Part shown: positions 11,296 through 23,844 of the stretch, piece after piece
Layout: each line of letters opens with the position of its first letter
Position numbering within the stretch: position 1 is the stretch's first letter
NCBI GenBank assembly: GCA_015680685.1
Contig: MNCI01006587.1
Coordinates: 262,828-326,827 of the forward strand
Length of the DNA: 64,000 nucleotides
Source: Gnetum montanum
Taxonomy: Eukaryota > Streptophyta > Gnetopsida > Gnetales > Gnetaceae
Direction of reading: 5' to 3'
Translations under genes and position numbers: made by a program
Notes under the pieces: generated by a model
Databases searched by the model: none
Told to the model about the DNA's origin: nothing
Seen by the model: only the letters and a program-made list of their open reading frames with translations

Positions 11296-11490
11296 TAAGG
11301 TGTTAGCTAGCCTAGTGGTAGGGGTTTTGGCCTGGCAACCTTAGGTAGCAGGTTCGATTCTACTGGGCAGCGCTGAGTAATAAATTAGAAAAAAAATTCC
11401 GTAAAAGGAATTCTGAGTTATGAATTTTTAAAAAAATTCCTTAAAAGAAATTCTGGATAAGGTCCGATAGATCCAAGGGGTCTCAGGGGA
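11296..11490 (+). repeat. tRNA-derived SINE with intact A and B boxes
   Basis: A box TAGCCTAGTGG (11308-11318) and B box GGTTCGATTCT (11351-11361) are 33 bp apart, as in tRNA genes, and both match consensus. It is not a tRNA gene: there is no acceptor-stem pairing around the boxes, and the sequence continues with a non-tRNA body holding a duplicated AAAAAAATTCCxTAAAAG segment. This is the best preserved SINE of the window. Confidence 0.7.
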
Positions 11491-13130
11491 TATAAGTAAG
11501 AATTTCGGTTTCAGTTTTTATTATTTGTAGCAGGAGTTTGATCTTTTATTAACCAGACAAGAAGTGCAAACATAAATGCAGCACAGTCAAATTCTCTGTT
11601 TGAAAACAACCTAAAATATAAAAGCTGCTTCATGTATTTTTAATGTTAGTGTAATTGATGTCGATATCTGTTTTCAAATTATTTGTGTTTTTATTTTGTT
11701 CTATTTTATGTTATTTTTTCTTGTACATTCAATTCAGAGAATTTACCTGAAGGAAAAGCACTTGTCTGATGTTTTTTAACCTGACATCATGAAAATATTA
11801 GTGAAAGAACAAGGATGCACCTGCAGTTTTCTGTCTATAATAAATTAGAATTTGTTAGTAATTTTGAACATTCAATGTATTCACCTGCTTTGAGTATCTC
11901 TGACTTTGATTATAGCGACCTTTATGTACAATTGAGACATTTTTGCAGCATTTTATTTAAACTTTTTAAAGCTATTTACATCTTGTATTATCATCTTGAG
12001 GATCAATGTTCATCCTACCAAGCAGGTTTCTAGTAGGGCTGGTAGATGAACAAAAGCCTTCAACTCAGGTCACTTTACCGTCTCTGTGTCTACCGGCAAC
12101 AAATTGCATTTCAATGCCGTCATATATTAGTCTTCAATTTATTTGATGTGTGAAATGTGAGGATATTTTAGTAAGAATAAAAATCAAATGTTTTTGAATC
12201 TGTAGTTCAGTTGGTTTATTTTTCAGGCTTCTGGTGTTATTAAGTCATTAGCTTTGTGGGTCTAATTGTTCTTTAGCCATTCTATTTATCGAACTTAGTT
12301 TGGGTCAATATGTGGTTCGATAATAGTGTTTTTATTGGTGGCTGCTTGCCTGATGCTATCCGAGCAACCCTTGGAAATATTGTTAAATTTTCAGCCTTAA
12401 ATTGGGTGCCATTACTTTGTATGAGAGCTCACCCATTTGAGATGGGCAGTGGGGACGGATTGGATCAAACATGTATTTATTGATACTTGCTCTCAATCTC
12501 TTTGTACGTCACTTTTTTCCATTGGCTGAAAGTTAAATTTATATCTTATGGGCAGAGAAAGCCAAAAAAAAACTTATTTGTTTTGCACATGTACATATCT
12601 AATTTTGAAACCCCATTCTGTGTTTTGTTTCAACGATGACATTTTCATTCTGATTAGAGTTCTCGAAACGTCGTCATCCTTGTTAGAGTGATTTCTGTGT
12701 TATTTGCCTTGCATCCATAAGCATGTATTTGAGACAGTACTCGTAAATGCAGCATTAAATCAATTTGCTATCTTTACTACGAATATTTTTCTATATTTTT
12801 ACAAAATATATCTTCATGTTTAAATTATGGTTGGTTTGGACTTTCTTTCAAGATGAATACAAGGCTTTGTTCCAGCATTACTCAAGTAGAAATTTGAGGA
12901 AATCCTGAATTTCCTATAACAGAAGTAATCCTTTTTACGAAATCTTGTAAAACGATTTCTAACATTATACCAACTTAATTTGAGGATTGAGTCATTCCTT
13001 TTTTATATTCATGCATTGTAGGAATTAAGTTTGTTTTCAAATTTGCCGAGGCGAATCCAAGTTGTTGGCTTAAACATTGACAAATTCCTACTGTTCTTTT
13101 ACAATTTGTTCTCTTTATTGAAAATCGGTC
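11491..13130. other. no recognisable feature
   Basis: AT-rich single-copy-looking sequence. The only longer frame (11815-12033, plus) has no motif I recognise. Confidence 0.4.
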
Positions 13131-13136
13131 TGTTAT

Positions 13137-13737
13137 TATTTGGATGGAACAAGGGCATTTAGGTGGATTAAGGCAATCGCTAATCATGAGAGCCTCACTT
13201 ATGTAACTTCATGCATCAATGTTTGGGTGTTGAATGACAATGGAGAAGGAAATTTAGATATTGTTTACTAATCAACCTAGGTGGATTAAGGTAGTTGGCT
13301 ATCTTGGAGGATCTTCGTGTAGTTTTGTTCATTAAGATTTGGGTGTGTTCAATACGTGTGATGCGCTGAGGAGTGAAACGTAAAGAACGGGAAAATGAAT
13401 CCGGAGGAAATTTAGATAAATAAAGAATGAGAAATTGAAGCATGAGGAAATTTAGATATCATATGCTTAGGGTAGGGAATGTTAGTTGACCCTATTTTGT
13501 TGGGGTAAGGTTAAGATGATGATGATGGTACTTATGGGCTTAGGTGGATCAAGGTAGGTTGTTATTGTAGGAAGTTGTACTTATGTAACTTTTAACATTA
13601 GGGTTTAGGTGATTTTGAAACAAGTTTGATAAGTTAATTTCAAAATAAAACATGGTCAAATTTAGATATTGTATACTAATGGGCTTGTATGAGTTGATGT
13701 CATTTGTTGGGACAAGGCTAAGACAATGATGATACAA
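13137..13737 (+). mobile_element. three LINE 3'-region relics in a row
   Basis: The phrase TTAGGTGGATTAAGG starts three related blocks (about 13157, 13276 and 13540), each followed by a version of GAAATTTAGATATTGT and TACTAATGGGCTT. Two blocks end in TTTGTTGGGG/ACAAGGCTAAGA plus ATG-type triplets, the RTE 3' terminus. They look like serial insertions or a tandemly duplicated LINE 3' UTR. Confidence 0.55.
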
Positions 13738-13924
13738 ATAGGCTTATATCATGTAAGGATGAACTAGTATATAAATTATTGAGCAAGCAAAACATTTGTG
13801 AGTTGAGTAGACTAGTAATTGCTATTAAGGAAGATGTGATTATATAATCCATGGAGCTAGATGAGCATAAGTAGATAATACAATAGTAGTAGGAGTGCTA
13901 ATGGAATTGAAACTAGATGATTAT

Positions 13925-15330
13925 ATGCAATCAACTTTGCGAATTTTTTCTAGCAAATATGATGCTTCTCTAGTAGATTTGATGTTTCTATAGCAAATTT
14001 GATTTTTCCCTTGCGATCTTACGTATTTGTTTTTTCAAATTTTCTCTAGTGAATCTGAAATCACTTTTAACTTCTTGGATCAATGTTGGAATTTTTGCTT
14101 TTTTTTATTGATGTAGAAATTTTTGTTGATTTTCATAATATAGGTTTGCAAGTTGGTGAGCACAAATTTGTGATGGCTTCTTTTAGTGATTTTGTAATTA
14201 AAACACCTCATTTTGTTCTTTCTAATAATGTATATGAGTCATTGGTTGAGTGTTTCAATGATGCAATGTGCCCTTATATAAACATGCAACATTGATAATT
14301 CATAAATAGATACTAGATTTCAATATATATTATGTAGAGTATTTTACGCTTTCATGTTTTATTGAGCTATTTGATCTTTCGTTGATTTTTCAGATAGCTT
14401 AGCAACAAATTGTTAGTTTTCTCTATCCCATTTAGCATATGGAATCTATTTCTGTACATTCGGTCTTTTTTTTTTTATTGAAATCAATCTTCTTAATTGT
14501 AAGAAAAAATTGGTATTGTAAGCAAACATGAAGAGTTACATTTTATTTATTACACATTATAATCTTCTAATTCTTGTAATTTTTGTCATCTAGAAAGACA
14601 TTTATTTAATGTTTGTATTTTTTTTCTCAAGGGAAAAGATGCTGAGGAAATACAAAATGTGTTGAAGTTAATGATAGGAAAAAATAATTTGAAGAAACAA
14701 AAAATCAAAATCATGTTATTATCCATGATAAAAATGATTAAATGGCAATAAAGAAACTAGAGAAAATAGAAGCTTATGTGAATGTTTTTTGTACTATAAA
14801 AAGTATTGATCAATTCAGATAGATGGCATATTGATCAATTCAAATAGATGGCATGTAAGGCAAATTTAAGGTAAAATTCTCCTCATTTGATGAGAGTACT
14901 ATCAACTAAAAGATAAAAACTTATGTTAACAAGTGGCTTATAGGTAATGAAATTTTTTTTTCGAGCTTAATTGTGATGGACAATATGTGCCTTCATTTTC
15001 TATTAAATCTTTTTCTACAATGGTTAATATTTTGCTAAAGCTTTCTATTGCTACCTTGAATTCTTTTGCTATTTTAAGTTCAACCATAGATGTTGAAAAT
15101 GATGTATAAGGATTGGGACTATTCTCCTTGTTAGCAATTAATTTTTAAAATGATTTTTCAAAGCATCAATTGTAAGGTGGTACACTCAACTTGACATCCC
15201 TAAAATTTAAAGATTTTACTTTCCATGTTGTTTTTGGTGTTTTCAAAGCATGTGATGTACTTTGAATTTTTTTCTCATTATTAATATTATTTTTAGGGTT
15301 AGACACCCTCCTCCCCCTAGGTATATACAC
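13925..15330 (+). repeat. dispersed repeat family X, copy 2 (longest)
   Basis: The 5' part (13935-14050) is a degenerate ~20-bp array of the type TCTCTAGTAGATTTGATGTT. The middle encodes no recognisable product but is shared with copy 3: ATTTTTGTTGATTTTCATAAT and GTATATGAGTCATTGGTTG recur at 15965 and 16075. The 3' part matches 3565-4140. The copy ends near a GACACCCTCCTCCCCC block. Confidence 0.6.
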
Positions 15331-15404
15331 CCAAACTTTTGTAGCATTTAAGTAGAATGTTTATAACTTAACACTATTCATTGAAATTGGAGTCTTATAG
15401 CTAG

Positions 15405-15569
15405 GTTAATACCTCATTGTTAAAATAATATAGTTAAAGCATGTAGTTTGTGGTTTGCAATTTATAAGTTCAATTGGAATGGGTATACTCATTTGACATA
15501 TTTTAATCTTATTAGTTAGTTGTATGTTTTAAGGAACCTCTAGTTGTTGGTATGGTTTGGTTTGTTTAG

Positions 15570-15613
<44 letters not shown>
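15405..15613 (+). repeat. SINE with 42-nt poly(A) tail
   Basis: It shares the A-box region and B box with the SINE at 10001-10160 and ends in an uninterrupted A run (15572-15613) that stops at an N. The A run is consistent with a retroposed insertion; its true length is unknown because the assembly breaks there. Confidence 0.5.
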
Positions 15614-15709
15614 NATAAGAAAAGAAAAAAAAGAAAAGGAAAATTAAAAAATTCAAATGACATCAACTTATTAATATAGAAGAGAGAGCGTAAAAAGAAA
15701 GCTCAGGTT

Positions 15710-16700
15710 TTTTGGTGGATTTGATTTTTTTAGTGAATCTTATGTCTTTTCAATAGATTTGATGTTTCTCTAGCAAATCTGATTTTTCAGTGCATTTGAT
15801 GTTTTTCCAACAAATTTGATATGTTTTAGCAAATTTAATTTTTCTCTTTTCAAAATTTTTCTAGTAGATTTGATTTCTCTATAATTCTCCTTGGGGGATT
15901 TTACATTACTCCCATCTTCTCCAACCAATGTTGAAATTTCTGCTTTTTTTATCAATTCCAAAATTTTTGTTGATTCTCAAAATGTAGATTTATGAGCTAG
16001 TAAAAAAAGTTATTATGCCTTCTATCAGTGATGTTGATGCAACTAAGACACTTGATTTTGTTCTTCCTAATGATGTATATGAGTCATTGGTTGTTGATTT
16101 TTTATCATAATATATATTTATTTCATTTTTGGGTTACCTACTTCATAATTGAAGTTTGTTTTGTAGTTAAATGATATCATGAAAAAACATGACATCCAAG
16201 TTCTTTATACTAGGTATTCTTCTTGTTTTTTTTCTACTTGTTGAGTTGGGCAATGCTTAGATGATGTAGTGTGCCCTAGACATAGGGTCTTTTATACATA
16301 AACATAATTAATACTCAAGATTCTCAATGTAAGATCAATAACAAATGATGATGTGAAGATCTTTCACAAGTGGGATCACTTTCTTGCTTTGATACATATG
16401 TTGGTATTAAACCACATTTTTTTATTTTGAATCCTTTTGCTACTTTATGTTCAAGCATGAATGTTGAAAAGTGATGTAAATTTTGTTAGGATTGGGATCT
16501 TCCTCCCCATTAACAATTAAGTTTTCTCACTTATTTTTTCAATGTATTAATTGTAAGGTTGTTGTTTTGAGTAGGCAACCCTAAAATTGGAAAGTGTTTT
16601 TTCTTTCCCATATATTTTTTCGATGATATTTACTTACTATCAAGCTTGTAATGCACTTTGAATTTCTTTGCTCATTATTAATATTTTTTTGGGGTTCTTA
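15710..16700 (+). repeat. dispersed repeat family X, copy 3
   Basis: It is colinear with copy 2 but shorter: the ~20-bp TTTGATGTTTCTCTAGCAAA array (15725-15870), the shared middle, then the GATCTTTCAC / ACTTTCTTGCTTTGATAC block and a final GGGGTTCTTACACCCC. Copies 2 and 3 lie head to tail about 0.4 kb apart. Confidence 0.6.
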
Positions 16701-17243
16701 CACCCCTAAAGAAAAAGCCCAATGGTTTTGGGGATGCTTTTTTAAGTTTTCATTCTTACAACCAATACTACAAACCTCCTCTTTAGGATAGGAAAGCATT
16801 AGGCATTGCTCTTGTTAAGAAGCATCTTCATGGGTTATTCCTTCTTACTATGTATGTAAAGGTATGCAAAGGGTTTTTTGTAAAGAGAAGAAGAATACTT
16901 TCTTCAAAGAAAATTGAAATCAACATTTAGAAATAAGAAACAAATTGCAATAGAAGCTAATAGCCTTTCAAACTTGAGCTCACAAGATAAAAATTAATTA
17001 AGACTGCAAGAAATGAATGAAGTGTTTAGCTTTCATTAGTTATGTTCTTACTTGAAGTTGTAATTAAAAAATCAACATCTTTGAAAATATAATATTTAAC
17101 TCCTAAAGAGAGATCATAGTAATGGTTTTGCTACTAGAAAATAACTATATAACAAAGCTTTCAAATAGAATACAAAACAAATGACTAAAGACAATTTCAA
17201 ATCCAAAGAAGGGAAGTAGACAAAATATGTTAATCATCAAGAG
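16701..17243. other. no recognisable feature
   Basis: AT-rich sequence between repeat X and the Athila-like LTR; nothing identified. Confidence 0.4.
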
Positions 17244-18139
17244 TGATGAGCGGCGAGGTACCCTTACACTCAACCATACGAATACGAGCATTTCACGAGT
17301 GATCCGATCGAACTCTAAGGACTAAGTGCTTACGCGCCTTAATGGAACACTCAAGGTTAATCAATCGCTGTCTTCCCAAGCTTACTTGTATTGTCATGGT
17401 TGTATGGTTAAGTAAGCTTGAGGTATATGATTTTTATAACTTTTATCTTTTTATGTCCTGCTGCTAATAAGGGAGGAGAGGGAGATAACTAAGTGACTAA
17501 TTTAACCTAACTACTGATTAACAAGGCTTTAAACTAATGCTAACACCAGTATCCATTCTCACTTGCCGTACGTACACATCTCGAATTAGCGCAACACTAC
17601 TGGGATTACCAAACGCTAATCGTTACTGGGTTATCGAGTGTTACATGCATGCTCGAAGTGATCGTACTATGTGTGCTAATAACAGAAATGTAAAGTGCAT
17701 AAAATAAAATAAAATAAAATAATAAAAATGTAGAAGAAAATAAAATAAAGGAAATGAGTAAGAAAACAAATCTCAAGTGTTGCAAGGATGAATCCAAGAG
17801 CTCGTCTTTATTGTCGTACACAAGGTGTGCTCAGGTACACAATGCTCGAATGAAGATCCATCCACACTTAGACTTCCTGTTGTGGGCACTTGGCTAGAGT
17901 TGCGCTACTTGACTCCTAAAAGACTTCCTCTTCTTCATTCTTCTTAACTCTTCTTCTTCTTTTTTTTGACTCGACTTTTATTATGTGCCTCGGCATTGTA
18001 TTTATAGGCTTGGGAGCAACTACTCTAATAATTACAAAAATTTCCACTCTAATTTTAGAGAAACTACCTCTCTAATTTTAGAGAGAAATTGCCACTCTAA
18101 TAATAACCACTCTAATAATTAGAGTAACCGCTCTCATCA
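17244..18139 (-). mobile_element. 3' LTR of Athila-like element 1 (896 bp)
   Basis: Bounded by TGATGAG and CTCATCA, with a polypurine tract directly outside the right end, so it is the 3' LTR of a minus-strand element. The TATA box (minus strand, 17999-18006) leaves a U3 of about 133 bp made of short CTCTAATAATTA / CTCTAATTTTAGAGA repeats that can fold back on themselves. R-U5 holds an AAAAT microsatellite at 17699-17725. It is colinear with the LTR at 45161-46062 outside U3. Confidence 0.85.
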
Positions 18140-18150
18140 TACCCCCATGA
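18140..18150 (-). other. polypurine tract of Athila-like element 1
   Basis: On the minus strand TCATGGGGGTA abuts the LTR start TGATGAG. An identical tract abuts the LTR at 46062. This fixes the orientation of both elements. Confidence 0.8.
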
Positions 18151-20111
18151 CTGAATGAAAACACGTCCTCGAGTTCCTTACAAAATATTGGAAAGGTATG
18201 AGATTATTGACTAATTGACAATTGACGGATAACAGACTCAACGTGCCCAGTGGATGGATCAATAAGCATATTACAACATTGTGGTGAACACTCATACATA
18301 AATGACATCCAAGCCTTTATTTGGTAACTTGTAGAGAAAGAGAGAGAAGGAAAATGAAGTGTGTTGCCGCCAATGCTAAGATTGCGCCTTTCGTTATTTA
18401 TCCATAGCCATGCCACTAGACTTGCCCCTTTCATAAAATGTTCAAGTTCCAGTCCATCCTGGGTGCTTCCTCCAAGCCCAGTCCATTACTTGTATGATCG
18501 CCATATGCACACATAACATAGTTACAAATGAGCAAGGATAGATAAACCACAATGCAGTTGATACCTTGCCTTGGCTGAGTTGTGGTTATGAAAAAAGCTA
18601 GTTCGGAGATTTATCACAGGTGACTACCCAAGGTGTAGGGGTTAGGAAAATAGTAAAATGGAGAAAATTGAAAAATTTGTGCTAGGGCCCCCACGACTAA
18701 GAGTGAACCTTTGATAGCTATAAGATGGAAAAAATATGAGAAACAAGAAATATGAGAAAAAAAAATAATGGCAACACCAATAAAATGGATGTCATGGATG
18801 GGGATGAAACAAGAAATGATCAATTCTAGAAAATGTTTAAGGGAAAGAAGTTAACAATTGCATCAAAAAGGAATGCTAGTGGGTCCTCCCCAAAGCAGGC
18901 TCATTCCTTTTATACCCTGACAAACCCACAAACCAAAGAGTCTGTAGGCTCAAGGAATGTCATTTGGAAGTAAGAGTTAAAAACTTACCCACAAGAATTC
19001 ACCAAAGAAAAACAATGCATCAACCCAAAAATAGACTAATGATAAAATTGGCAACGAGGTGGAAAAATGGGGAGAAAGATGGAGAGAAGAGAATGGAATG
19101 GAATCCCACGAACAAGGTTGTGTAAAGTCCCTTGTGTATTTCATGGTTAATGTGACTGAGTAGAACTCATCCCAAACCCAGACTCAAACAAACCACATCC
19201 AGTGACCTCGCATCAACACACTTGACCAATCCATCTACTTGAAGCAACAAGAATGCTTCCACAAAGAGTCACCACCATTTCGAGGAGAGTGAGATGGAGA
19301 AGTAGGAAGCAAGAAAGGGCCTTAGTTAGAGGGAACCTTTAGGCATGGGTAGCATATCTTTCTAGTTCCATAAATAGTGATTGTAGCCCTTTTATTTGGT
19401 CTAAGGGGTGTGCTTTGAATTTCCATGTTGTTGTTATTTTTTTTTCGGGTGAGAACCACAACATGCAAAGAATTATTATTTTTATTAGCTCAGCTTCTCG
19501 ATAATGGAGCAACGTCAGAATGGTAAGGAAAACCCAAGAAGGAAACATTCAAGCAACCAAGAGAATGGCTAGCACAAATGCATCAAATCCCCTTGAAGTC
19601 ACACCCTTTTCAATCCTTAAGTCCTTCCTTAGTTTGAGAAATGCCCAGTCACCAATTCATTAATAGTTCTATTATTTAAAGAAAGGGATTGTACAGTTCC
19701 AAGCCAAGAGAGACCATAGAAATTCATGGATGCATGGATGACGTGGACTCATTGCCTATTATATCAAAAGAACCATACCTTAATATTAGCATCATAATTC
19801 AAAGGTAAAAATCAAACATTAGCAATCAATATGATATAATTCAATCCACCATCATGAGCACTTACTGGATGACGGATAAAAGCAATCAAGCAAATAAGGA
19901 AATAGTAAAAATATGAATGATGCTGTAAAAAAAAAAGAAAAGAAAAGTTGAAAGAATGTGTAAAATAAAAAATTTATGAAACAAAAACGTGTCAAACAAA
20001 AATGTGGTAAAAAAAAATTCAAAAAGAACCGAGGGCCTCGATTGATCAGCAGAGGTGGCCATCTCTCCCATGACTGAGTTGAAAGGAGGAGATTCAAAAT
20101 AATGAGTAGGG
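18151..20111 (-). mobile_element. 3' untranslated region of Athila-like element 1
   Basis: About 2 kb between integrase and the polypurine tract. It is colinear with 46073-48180 in element 2 (for example GGGCCTTAGTTAGAGGGAAC and GGTGGCCATCTCxCCCATGAC). Athila relatives may carry an env-like ORF here, but I see none: all frames are short and no signal peptide or membrane pattern stands out. Confidence 0.65.
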
Positions 20112-21230
20112 TCATCCCTTCTCAGAGGTATTATATGCATTGGCCGTTCTAAGTTCATGGAAGGGTTTGGTCTGTTGCACATTGACTAGTAATCTCTTAT
20201 CAGGGCTCTTAGGTTTGTATATGTTCATGGCCTTTGAAGGAAAGGTTGTATGAATAATGTAAGGTCCTTCCCATAGTGTTTGAAATTTTGTGTGTTGTGG
20301 CACATGTGTGGGGTTCTAGTAGAGGACCTTATCTCCTGGTTGATACTTAACCTTTCAAATTTTCAAGTCATGACGTTTCTTGTTATATGCCTTGTGCAAC
20401 TCATTTGATGACAGGGCAGCTAATCGGTTTTCTTCTAGCACGTTTAAAGTTGCCAACCTTTGTTTTTGTGCTAGATTAAGGTCGAGGTGGAGGTTACAAG
20501 CCATGGATAGTGTATGGATCTCGGTTTGAATTGGAAGCTTTGGAAGTTTTCCGTACACTAACTCATAGGGAGAGTAGCCTATAGGGAGTTTCCAAGTGGA
20601 GTGGTATGCCCAAAGAGCATCATTCAGTTTAGTGCTCCAATCTTGCCTATACTTGCTAATTGTCTTTGCCAATATTTTAGTTTTCTCCTTGTTAGTGACC
20701 TCAGCTTGTCCATTAGCTTGGGGGTGATAAGGTGTAGTCAATTTATGTTCAACACCTAGGCATTGCATTAACTTCCAAAAAGTTACACCTGTGAAGTGTG
20801 TTCCATTATTTGAGATAAGTGCATGTGGCACACCAAACCTATTTACAATTTGTTGTTGCACAAATCATGTAGCTGTAGATGATGTGCAGTCTATAACAGT
20901 AGCTACTTCAGCCCATTTCATTAGATAGTCTATGGCAACAATGATGTAAGCTTTTCCATTGGACATTGGTGTAATGGGCCCCATAAAGTCTATTCCCCAA
21001 ATGTCGAAGGGTTATAAAGGTTAAATCCATTATTGTGGACCCTTCATTCTAGCAGTCATTCCCCCATCATGTTGACAATGCTCACAAGATTGGAAAAATT
21101 GATGGACGTCCCAAAATAATGTTGGTCAGTATTATCCTGCAAGCAAGATCTTAATAGCCGTTCGTCTCCCTGCATAGTGATCCCCACAAGGGCCCTCATG
21201 AGAGTCTTGAAGAACTCTTAGTTGATCCAC
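20112..21230 (-). pseudogene. integrase region of Athila-like element 1
   Basis: Read right to left it holds the N-terminal zinc-binding part (SCEHCQHDGG near 21070), the core with [10 protein letters not shown] (first catalytic Asp present), then FGVPHALISNNGTHFTG, where Asn stands in the place of the second catalytic Asp, then HPQANGQAEVTNKE with the Glu, and a C-terminal FQTLWEGPYIIHTTF segment. Several stops break it (for example before the QQQIVNRFG stretch and at 20304-20354). It would have integrated the element's cDNA; it is inactive now. Confidence 0.85.
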
Positions 21231-21333
21231 CTCGGGCACGCACCATCGAACCAAGCCATCAGGACACACTTTGTAAAGTTGTTCATTGATCTCCATGAAG
21301 TACTTGGCTCTGTGAAGAAACTATTGTTTCTTC

Positions 21334-21777
21334 CTAAAGTCCAGATCCTGTGGTGTTTGTTGGGTAAGGAGATAGGAGAATGTTACTATACCAATTCGTC
21401 TCCATGGGTTGGTTATTCACTACACTGGCAAAGAGGGCTTCATTACAAAAATGATTAGACATTACATCTTCATCCTCTTTGCTGTCCCAGTGCAACTGAG
21501 ATAAATGATCTGCAACTATGTTCTCGGTGCCCTTTCGATCGATCATCGTTAGATTGAACTCTTGTAGGATTACCAACCATCGTATAATACGAGGGCTAAC
21601 CGTTGGCTTGTTCATGAGGAACCAAATTGCACTATGATCCCTATGAATGAACACTTTGTAATCTAACACATAGTGCCTAAACTTATCTAGTGCAAACACT
21701 ACAACCATTAATTCTTTTTCTGTAGTTGTGTAGTTAAGTTGTGCACCAGCGATACTCCTACTTGCACAGTGGATGTA
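21334..21777 (-). pseudogene. RNase H region of Athila-like element 1
   Basis: The frame reads FALDKFRHYVLDYKVFIHRDH, LMNKPTVSPRIIRWLVILQE and GTENIVADHLSQL, the order seen in the Ty3/gypsy RNase H domain and tether. It follows RT directly and is broken by a stop at its start. The C-terminal part runs into the linker before integrase. Confidence 0.8.
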
Positions 21778-22760
21778 TTAAGGACATTTTTGGTCATCTA
21801 ATTGTGTAAGTATGGCTCCTAAGGCATAATTGGACATGTCAGTCATTATATGGAATGGTTTGGACCAGTCAGGGGCTTGTAGAATGGGAGTTTCTACAAG
21901 ATTTTGTTTCAGAGTTTGGAATGCTTGTTCACATTCCCTGGTCCATTCGAATGGTGCGTCCTTCTTCATTAGCTCTACCAATGGTTTGGAAATCTTGGAG
22001 AAGTTCTCAATGAATCTCCTATAGTAGCCAGTGTGTCCAAGGAATGACCGAATGTCTTTGATAGTTTTCGGTTGATGGGTGATTACTTGGATGACCCTAA
22101 CTTTATCTGGGTCTACCTCTATTCTTGAATGTGAAATATTATGCCCAAGTACTACGCCTTCTTGGACTATCAAATGGCTTTTCTGCCAGTTAAGCCTTAA
22201 GTTGGTTTCTACGCATCTTTTCAGCACTTGCTCTAATTGGTCCAAGGCTTGATCAAAGCTTGTTCCATAAGTGGAGAAGTCGTCCATAAAGACTTCCACT
22301 CCATTTCTTATCTGCTGTTGGAATATGCTTAGAACTAGGCATTGAAACGTGGCAGGAGCATTGCACAAGCCAAACGACATTTGTTTATATGCAAACATTC
22401 CCCAAGGACTGGTGAACATTTTCTTGGCTTGATCTTCTGGGGCTATTCATATTTGATTGTATCCACTATAGCCATCCAGAAAACTATAATAGTGATGCCC
22501 TGCTATGGTGTCTATGACTTGGTCAATGAATGGCAACGGAAAGTGGTCCTTAAATGTTGCCATGTTCAGCAGCCTAAAATCTATACACATCCTCCATTTA
22601 CCTCCATTTTAGGCACGATCACCAGAGGGCTAAACCATTCGCTATTAGCAATGGTATATATGAACCTAGCCTTAAGAAGCTGTTCTATTTCTTCTTTTAC
22701 TATTTTCTTTAATTTTGGGTTTAATCGCCTTTGCGATTGTTTTTGAGGTTTCATGGAGGG
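21778..22760 (-). pseudogene. reverse transcriptase region of Athila-like element 1
   Basis: In order: QKQSQRRLNPKLKKIVKEEI and WFSPLVIVPK near 22640-22745 (fingers), then MFAYKQMSFGLCNAPATFQ, the catalytic box VEVFMDDFSTYGTS with both aspartates intact, and GHNISHSRIEVDPDK. SQRRLNP and the FMDD box favour the Athila branch of Ty3/gypsy over Tat. Stops and frameshifts around 22440-22600 separate the fingers from the palm. Confidence 0.88.
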
Positions 22761-22788
22761 GTCAATGTAAATCCTATGCTAGCATATC

Positions 22789-23740
22789 CTAGGATCTATT
22801 CCAGTTAACTCGGCGTATGACCAAGCAAAGGCTTTTGACCACTTGTTTATCACTTTCAACAATCTTTCTTTTTTGTTTGGGAACAAGTCTTACATTGATG
22901 ATCACCGATTTTTCATTTTCGAGGGTTATATACACCAGAACAGTGGGCAATGGTTTCAAATCTAGGGGCTCTTGTTTAAATCTCTCAGGAATCTCCAACT
23001 TCCCCCAGTTGATGTTTTCAAGGTTAAGGCTTGGAAGTTAGCAATGACCTTGCTCTAGTGCATCTATGCTTTCAATGTAAGCACTAGTTATCCCCTCAGT
23101 TAGTTCCATGCACGTTAGTGAGTTGCTCTCTTGATCAGCCATTAGCCACTAGGTGTCTTCTTGTCATGTGGCTGCTGCATACAGGAACTTTTGTATATTA
23201 CTGTTTTGTGCACACTGATTGCATGCAGGCAATGCTAAACTTTGTATAACCCATGATCTCTGCACGCAATTGCACCTTGTGTCACTGTATGCGATGCATG
23301 GAACTTTCTTCTTCTCGATCTTTTCAAAAGTTTTCTTCTTAGATATTTCTAGGGAAAGATCACGGATTCCTAGGCATGCATCTATCGTACTTAGCCATGC
23401 TCTTTCCATTATTATTGGGAAGTTCCCTTTACTGTTGTTCACTTGTATTACTAGGAAATCAGCTGGATATGACCACCTACACATAGTGGTAATGATGTCC
23501 TCCACTAGTCCTAAGGGGACAGTGATGGACTGGTCAGCCAGATCTAGTCAAATATTACTCTTCCTTAATGGAGGTAGGTTCCAAGCTTTGTACATCTCTT
23601 GTGATATTAAGTTGACTCCAGAACCTGAGTCTAGAAGAGCTTTACATGGTTCATTCTCAACAACTTGGAGATAGATTAGAGGGCTTCTAGGATCAAAGAA
23701 TTTCCTGGGAAGGTGGCCCACCTTAATCTAGTTAGTAACG
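22789..23740 (-). pseudogene. protease and PR-RT linker of Athila-like element 1
   Basis: At 23604-23640 the minus strand encodes ALLDSGSGVNLIS, the aspartic protease active site with the Asp intact. The following frame has FPIIMERAWLSTIDACLGIRD, the flap-side G/ERxWL motif. The linker to RT reads LKPLPTVLVYITLENEK (22789-22998), the usual Athila spacer before RT. A few stops interrupt it. Confidence 0.8.
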
Positions 23741-23844
23741 ACATGTGTTAACATAACTGTATGCGTTGAGCTCGGTGTTTGATTTGAAGGAAGCCTTGAA
23801 GCCTTAATTGATGGGGAGGCATTTAGAGTTTCAACCACTTGTGG

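Noticed and set aside
11296-11380. tRNA gene
   Set aside because: A and B boxes are good, but no acceptor or anticodon stem pairs and the body is SINE-like.
18151-20111. env-like ORF in the Athila 3' region
   Set aside because: No frame longer than about 100 codons, no signal peptide or membrane pattern, and no conservation of frames with element 2.
23219-23674. Plus-strand frame of 151 codons
   Set aside because: It is the shadow of the protease region on the minus strand; element 2 conserves the minus-strand reading.
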